Below, in pieces: positions 59,871-64,000 of a DNA stretch of 64,000 nt. A program made the position numbers and the translations under genes. This DNA comes from UBA2357 sp046295975 (lineage in GTDB: Bacteria > Pseudomonadota > Gammaproteobacteria > Burkholderiales > Rhodocyclaceae): contig JBKBMG010000026.1 of the NCBI GenBank assembly GCA_046295975.1, forward strand, positions 8,385 to 72,384. The letters run 5' to 3'. Below the pieces are notes generated by a model. It saw nothing but the letters and a program-made list of their open reading frames with translations. It was not told the DNA's origin and searched no databases. Each line of letters starts with the position of its first letter. Positions within the stretch are counted from its first letter, which is position 1.

Positions 59871-61685
59871 CTAAAAAATCTTGGGTTTGCCGAGGTTTGC
59901 GGGCTGTCGCTTGCGCACCAGCAGGTCCGCGAGGCGATGTCTTTCGGACGGCAACAGACCGCCTTCACGTTCCTGGCGCATCAATGCGCGCAACTCCGCG
60001 TCGATGGCGTCGGCCTGCAGTTTGTTGAGCGTGTCCTCGAACAGCGTTTCGATCACACCGTCCTCGAATTCCGAACTGACCAACTCCGCTGCGACCTTTG
60101 ACAAGACCGAGGCATGTGGTGTTTCCCGGAAGCGCTCGACGAGGGCTGCCAGTCCGCAGCCCGGCTCAAGGTCGCCTATGCTGATGGCGTCGATGATGGC
60201 GGCCAGCGCGCCGCCCTCGGGATCGTCGAGGGGAATGAGGTCGACGGGCAGGCGGGCGGCGCGGTCGGGGTGTTGCAGCACGATGCGAAGCAGGATGCCG
60301 ACTGGTGTGCCGGGGCGTCCTCGCGGCCCCTGCGGCCGGGGTGCGGCTGCGACGCGTCGATTCCTGCCCGTGCCGGGCTGGAAGGCGGGGCGGGGCGGGG
60401 TGCTGGGCTTGAGGCCCCACGCTTCCTCGAGTTCGCGTTGCGACAGACCGCCCGCGTCCGCGACGCTCTTGAGCAGTTGCAGACGCAGGATCGGCGCGGC
60501 GATACGCGTGACCAGCGGACGCGCATCATGAATCAGGCGGGCGCGCCCTTCGGCGTTGCCGAGGTCGAGGTCCTCGCCGAGCGCGTCCAGCAGAAAGGTG
60601 GTGAGGGGCGCGGCGTCGGACGAGGCCTGGCGCAGCGCATCCGCGCCGTGGGCGCGAACGAAGGAGTCTGGATCGTGTTCGGCCGGCAGAAACAGAAAGG
60701 CCAGCGTGACGTCGTCGCGCAAGGCTTCAAGCGAGGCTTCGAGCGCCCGGCGGGCGGCCTTGCGGCCGGCGGCGTCGCCGTCGAAGCAGAATACGATGCG
60801 GTCGGTCAGGCGCATCAGTGTCTGGAGGTGATGCAGAGTCGTGGCAGTGCCCAGGGTTGCCACCGCGTTGCCAATACCGAATTGCGCGAGTGCAACGACA
60901 TCCATGTAGCCCTCGACCACCAGGGCGTGACCTTCTTCGCGAATGGGCTTCTGCGCCTGACTCAATCCATAGAGCTCGCGTCCCTTCTCGAACAGCGGGG
61001 TTTCAGGCGAGTTCAGATACTTGGGCTCCCCGCCGTCGAGGACGCGGCCGCCGAAGGCGATCACGCGACCGCGTCTGTCCTGAATGGGGAACATGATGCG
61101 GTTGCGAAAGCGGTCGTAGCGCCGGCCTTCCTCGTTGGCGATCACCAGTCCGGCATCGACCAAGGGCTTGGCTTCGTAGTCGGGGAACACGCGCTTGAGC
61201 GACTGCCAGTCGTCGGGCGCGAAGCCGATGCCAAAGCGTGCGGCAATCTCGCCGGTGAGGCCCCGCTTGCGCAGGTAGTCGATCGCATGAGGGGCGTGCT
61301 TGAGCTGTTCGCGATAAAACTGCGCCGCGGTCGTCATGGCGTCGAGCAGACCGGTATCGGGCAGGGGGGCGGGCGGCTGGCGATCGGCGCCGCGCTGCTC
61401 CGGTAGTTGCAGTCCGGTCTGTTGGGCGAGTTCCTTGACGGCTTCGACGAACGTCAGCCCACTGTACTCCATCAGAAAACCGATTGCGTTGCCATGCACT
61501 CCGCAGCCGAAGCAGTGGTAGAACTGCTTGGTCGGGCTGACCGAGAACGATGCGGACTTTTCGCCGTGGAAAGGGCAGCGGGCGAAGTAGTTCGCTCCGC
61601 TCTTCTTGAGCGTGAGGTGGCGTTCGATCACATCGACGATGTCGATGCGGGCGAGCAGATCCTGGATGAATGACTGTGGAATCAT
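59871..61685 (-). CDS. dnaG: DNA primase
   Basis: A 604-residue primase. The CHC2 zinc-binding domain (CPFHGEKSASFSVSP; FHCF-like HCFGCGVHGNAIGF) is at the N-terminus. The Toprim catalytic core contains VVEGYMDVVALAQFG and FCFDGDAAGRKAA. A C-terminal helical domain for DnaB helicase contact follows a Pro/Arg-rich linker. It lies between a yqeY-like gene and rpoD in the macromolecular synthesis operon. Confidence 0.98.
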   Translation of the reverse strand: MIPQSFIQDLLARIDIVDVIERHLTLKKSGANYFARCPFHGEKSASFSVSPTKQFYHCFGCGVHGNAIGFLMEYSGLTFVEAVKELAQQTGLQLPEQRGADRQPPAPLPDTGLLDAMTTAAQFYREQLKHAPHAIDYLRKRGLTGEIAARFGIGFAPDDWQSLKRVFPDYEAKPLVDAGLVIANEEGRRYDRFRNRIMFPIQDRRGRVIAFGGRVLDGGEPKYLNSPETPLFEKGRELYGLSQAQKPIREEGHALVVEGYMDVVALAQFGIGNAVATLGTATTLHHLQTLMRLTDRIVFCFDGDAAGRKAARRALEASLEALRDDVTLAFLFLPAEHDPDSFVRAHGADALRQASSDAAPLTTFLLDALGEDLDLGNAEGRARLIHDARPLVTRIAAPILRLQLLKSVADAGGLSQRELEEAWGLKPSTPPRPAFQPGTGRNRRVAAAPRPQGPRGRPGTPVGILLRIVLQHPDRAARLPVDLIPLDDPEGGALAAIIDAISIGDLEPGCGLAALVERFRETPHASVLSKVAAELVSSEFEDGVIETLFEDTLNKLQADAIDAELRALMRQEREGGLLPSERHRLADLLVRKRQPANLGKPKIF

Positions 61686-61723
61686 CCGCCTGGTCGGCTC
61701 CGTCTAGTGATAACCCGGCCGGG

Positions 61724-62170
61724 TCAACCGGACAGGCGGGTGCGAACCCGTCGCGACACGTCGCTCATGTCGGCTCGACCGGCTAGCCGACTCTTGAGCA
61801 GTCCCATCACTTTGCCCATATCGGCAGGACTGGCGGCAGCGCTCTCGGAGAGGGCGCACTCGATCGCCGCCTCGATTTCAGCCTCGCCGAGTGCCGCAGG
61901 CAGGTAGGCGGAGAGCACTTCGATTTCGGCGCGTTCCGCGGCAGCGAGCTCCGGCCGGTTGCCGGCATCGTACTGCTGTGCCGCGTCCTTGCGCTGTTTG
62001 ACCATCTTCTCGATGGTGGCGGTGATGCCTGCTTCGTCGAGTTCGGTGCGTTCGTCCACTTCGCGCTGCTTGATAGCTGCGATCAGCAGGCGGATGGCGG
62101 ACAGGCGCGCGGCATCGCGGGCGCGAAGTGCGGCCTTCATGTCTTCCTGGATGCGGAGCTTGAGCGACAT
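61724..62170 (-). CDS. GatB/YqeY-domain protein
   Basis: A 148-residue helical protein (LKLRIQEDMKAALRARDAAR; EVLSAYLPAALGEAEIEAAI). The family resembles the tail domain of GatB, which binds tRNA in Asn/Gln-tRNA amidation, but the stand-alone form is of unknown role. GGAGAGCCC precedes the ATG. It is placed between rpsU and dnaG, as in related bacteria. Confidence 0.95.
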   Translation of the reverse strand: MSLKLRIQEDMKAALRARDAARLSAIRLLIAAIKQREVDERTELDEAGITATIEKMVKQRKDAAQQYDAGNRPELAAAERAEIEVLSAYLPAALGEAEIEAAIECALSESAAASPADMGKVMGLLKSRLAGRADMSDVSRRVRTRLSG

Positions 62171-62390
62171 GGGCTCTCCGTCACGATGAGAGATGGTACG
62201 GGAAGCGCAATGCGGACCGCAAAGGCCGATGCGCCACACAAGTTTTCGCCTGCGGGCGCGACCGGCAAACGATGTCGAGTCGCCCGCGCATGGATTCTCA
62301 AGGCCACCCCTGCGGCAAGGTGGCCACGCGTGCGCTTCCGAAGCGAACCCTGGGTGTTGCGCTGACGATGCCGTCCGGAAGCGTAAACGC

Positions 62391-62427
62391 CGTTACGGGT
62401 GCAAGCGCAATGCTCGCACCCGTAACG
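62391..62427 (-). terminator. Hairpin downstream of rpsU
   Basis: CGTTACGGGTGC (62391-62402) and GCACCCGTAACG (62416-62427) form a perfect 12-bp stem with a 13-nt loop, 28 bases past the rpsU stop on the minus strand, with only a short GTTT after it. It may be a partial terminator or processing site that sets rpsU expression above the downstream genes. Confidence 0.5.
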
Positions 62428-62454
62428 GGCATATCTGGCGCCGGTGTTGGCGAA

Positions 62455-62667
62455 TCAGTACAGCTTGCGCGGCAGCATCTGGCTGCGCAGGCGCTTGTGG
62501 TTGCGCTTGACAGCGGCGGCCAGTTTGCGCTTGCGCTCAGCGGTCGGCTTTTCGTAGAACTCGCGTGCGCGCAGTTCGGTCAGCAAACCGGTTTTCTCGA
62601 TGGTGCGCTTGAAGCGACGAATGGCGACCTCAAACGGCTCGTTTTCCTTGACGCGAATACCCGGCAT
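62455..62667 (-). CDS. rpsU: 30S ribosomal protein S21
   Basis: A 70-residue basic protein (MPGIRVKENEPFEVAIRRFK; YEKPTAERKRKLAAAVKR) with the normal length of proteobacterial S21. It leads the rpsU-yqeY-dnaG-rpoD operon and is divergent from tsaD, with 156 bases between the two starts. Confidence 0.98.
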   Translation of the reverse strand: MPGIRVKENEPFEVAIRRFKRTIEKTGLLTELRAREFYEKPTAERKRKLAAAVKRNHKRLRSQMLPRKLY

Positions 62668-62823
62668 TACGGAATTCCTTGGTTATCTTGATGGCGGAAA
62701 GGGCGCGAGTATATCGCGATCGGCCGCAGGAACGCAAGTGCGCTGTCGCCGCGCGCAGGCAAGCTGGTAACATGGCAGATCGGTCCGCCTGGTGGCGGTT
62801 TGGATCACAAGGGTTACATCACC

Positions 62824-63858
62824 ATGGTCGTGCTTGGTATCGAGAGCTCGTGCGACGAGACGGGCGTAGCGGTCTACGATACCGCGGTCGGGTTGCGCGC
62901 GCACAGGGTTCACTCGCAGATCGATCTGCATGCGCTATACGGCGGCGTCGTGCCGGAACTGGCGTCGCGGGATCATATTCGGCGGTTGCCCCAATTGGTC
63001 CGCCAGACGCTGGGCGACGCCGCGCTCGATCTGACATCGGTTGCTGCGGTCGCCTATACGGCGGGTCCGGGGTTGGCGGGTGCGCTGCTCGTTGGCGCGA
63101 GCTTCGCCGAAGCGCTGGCCTTGTCTCTGGGTGTGCCGGCATTGCGCATCCATCATCTCGAAGGGCATTTGCTGTCGCCGTTGTTGTCGGCCAGCCCTCC
63201 TGCGTTTCCGTTCGTGGCGCTGCTCGTGTCCGGAGGGCATACGCAGTTGATGGAGGTGACGGGGGTGGGGGCATACCGGTTGCTCGGCGAGACGGTCGAT
63301 GACGCCGCCGGCGAGGCCTTCGACAAGACGGCCAAACTGCTTGGATTAGGGTATCCGGGTGGGCCGCAACTGGCGGCGTTGGCAGGGCAGGGCAAGGCGG
63401 GACGTTTTCGTTTGCCTCGTCCCATGCTGCGCTCGGGCGATCTCGACTTCAGTTTCAGTGGGCTCAAGACGGCCGTGTTGAATGTCGTGTCGGGGGGCGG
63501 TTGGCATCCGGGCGATGCTGCCGACCTGGCGGCCGATTTTCAGGAAGCGGTGGTCGAGGTGTTGTGCGAGAAGTCGCTGCGCGCCTTGCGTGATACCGGG
63601 CTCGATCAACTCGTCGTCGCGGGCGGGGTGGGGGCGAATCGACATCTGCGCGAGCGATTGGATGCAGCAGCGCGAAAACGGGATGCACGTGTGTTTTATC
63701 CCGAGCCGGAACTGTGTACCGACAACGGGGCCATGATCGCCTTTGCCGGCGCCTTGCGGCTGCTCGGCGGTGAAGTCGCGGCGGCCGATCCTGGGGCTAT
63801 TCGTATCCGGCCGCGGTGGCCGCTCGCCGAACTGACTGTGCCTGCTGCAGTACATTGA
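62824..63858 (+). CDS. tsaD: tRNA N6-threonylcarbamoyladenosine synthase catalytic subunit
   Basis: A 344-residue protein transferring threonylcarbamoyl to A37 of ANN-decoding tRNAs. It has the ASKHA fold with nucleotide-binding VLGIESSCDETGVAVYD, metal-binding HHLEGHLLSP, LLVSGGHTQL and the C-terminal LVVAGGVGANRHLRERL. The start at 62824 begins MVVLGIESS; an in-frame ATG at 62800 is less likely. It works with TsaB, TsaC and TsaE, which are not in the window. It is divergent from rpsU. Confidence 0.97.
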   Translation: MVVLGIESSCDETGVAVYDTAVGLRAHRVHSQIDLHALYGGVVPELASRDHIRRLPQLVRQTLGDAALDLTSVAAVAYTAGPGLAGALLVGASFAEALALSLGVPALRIHHLEGHLLSPLLSASPPAFPFVALLVSGGHTQLMEVTGVGAYRLLGETVDDAAGEAFDKTAKLLGLGYPGGPQLAALAGQGKAGRFRLPRPMLRSGDLDFSFSGLKTAVLNVVSGGGWHPGDAADLAADFQEAVVEVLCEKSLRALRDTGLDQLVVAGGVGANRHLRERLDAAARKRDARVFYPEPELCTDNGAMIAFAGALRLLGGEVAAADPGAIRIRPRWPLAELTVPAAVH

Positions 63859-63881
63859 CCCGTAAAGGGAGCAGGCGACAC

Positions 63882-63950
63882 CGTTCGCCCTGAGTCCGTC
63901 GAAGGCATCCCATTCCACACAACTCATAACGCATAGCTCTGACGGATTTT
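63882..63950. repeat. Fragment resembling a dispersed intergenic repeat
   Basis: TTCGCCCTGAGTCCGTCGAAGG (63883-63904) resembles a short dispersed intergenic repeat (core TTCGxCxTGAGxxxGTCGAAGG) that I recall from several proteobacterial genomes. The rest to 64000 is AT-richer than its neighbours and shows no supported gene. A degenerate second copy, TGAGCCTGGCGAAG, lies near 63973. Confidence 0.3.
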
Positions 63951-64000
63951 CTCAAGCCCCCTGACGAAGCTACTGAGCCTGGCGAAGCCCTGCCACAGCG

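Overview
This window reads as chromosomal DNA of a Rhodocyclales-type betaproteobacterium (Thauera, Azoarcus or Zoogloea-like). That placement is an inference from the high GC content, the gene families and the gene order: an assimilatory nitrate cluster, pilB-pilC-pilD, an ffh/ccsA-like/corC-like block, an rpsU-yqeY-dnaG-rpoD macromolecular synthesis operon, and a PEP-CTERM protein. No rRNA, CRISPR array, integrase, transposase or phage gene was seen. Most of the window looks like core or stable accessory chromosome.

Region by region. (1) 1-17.3 kb: the end of an HDOD-like signalling gene, then a nitrate assimilation cluster: nrtA-nrtB-nrtD, cobA, nirB-nirD, a NarK-type transporter, a PP2C/Ser-Thr kinase fusion and nasA. 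After it come a chemoreceptor with almost no sensor domain, a separate NIT nitrate-sensor protein and a TerB-like protein. A sigma-54-type promoter and a two-hairpin, ANTAR-like attenuator with an intrinsic terminator precede nrtA. (2) 17.3-28.3 kb: an SdiA-regulated-type protein, a two-component system whose kinase has a Pro/Gly-rich periplasmic loop, a small secreted Pro-rich protein, an exported intradiol dioxygenase, an EF-hand protein, a hydrolase-like lipoprotein, a Spy/CpxP-like protein, an orphan OmpR-type regulator and a GGDEF-EAL protein. Two intergenic regions here share 10-bp-phased TTTACC repeats. (3) 28.4-35 kb: a TelA-type protein with its membrane partner, Hsp20, an overlapping barnase-like/barstar-like/nudB operon, a 239-bp element with 19-bp inverted ends, and a receiver-TPR protein.

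(4) 35-43.7 kb: aspS, an FmdB-type zinc ribbon protein, pilD-pilC-pilB, a CorC-like CBS protein and a CcsA/YpjD-like protein. (5) 43.8-50.2 kb: ffh, an EI24-like membrane protein, a CinA/MoaB-like protein, a YgjP-type metalloprotease, gloA, then a PAS/HAMP sensor protein and an HD-GYP regulator. (6) 50.2-57.4 kb: a proteobacterial dedicated sortase system (sortase, VIT/VWA target protein, PdsR- and PdsS-like regulators) and, next to it, a PEP-CTERM protein. (7) 57.6-64 kb: tRNA-Ile2(CAU), rpoD, dnaG, yqeY-like, rpsU and divergent tsaD.

How the genes fit together: the first 16 kb describe nitrate uptake, reduction to ammonium, siroheme supply, probable regulation by nitrogen limitation (sigma-54) and by nitrate (antitermination), and possibly nitrate taxis. 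The 18-25 kb region looks like an envelope-sensing locus in which two paralogous response regulators and a shared operator motif connect secreted proteins. Every function given here comes from reading motifs and context; no database search was possible.
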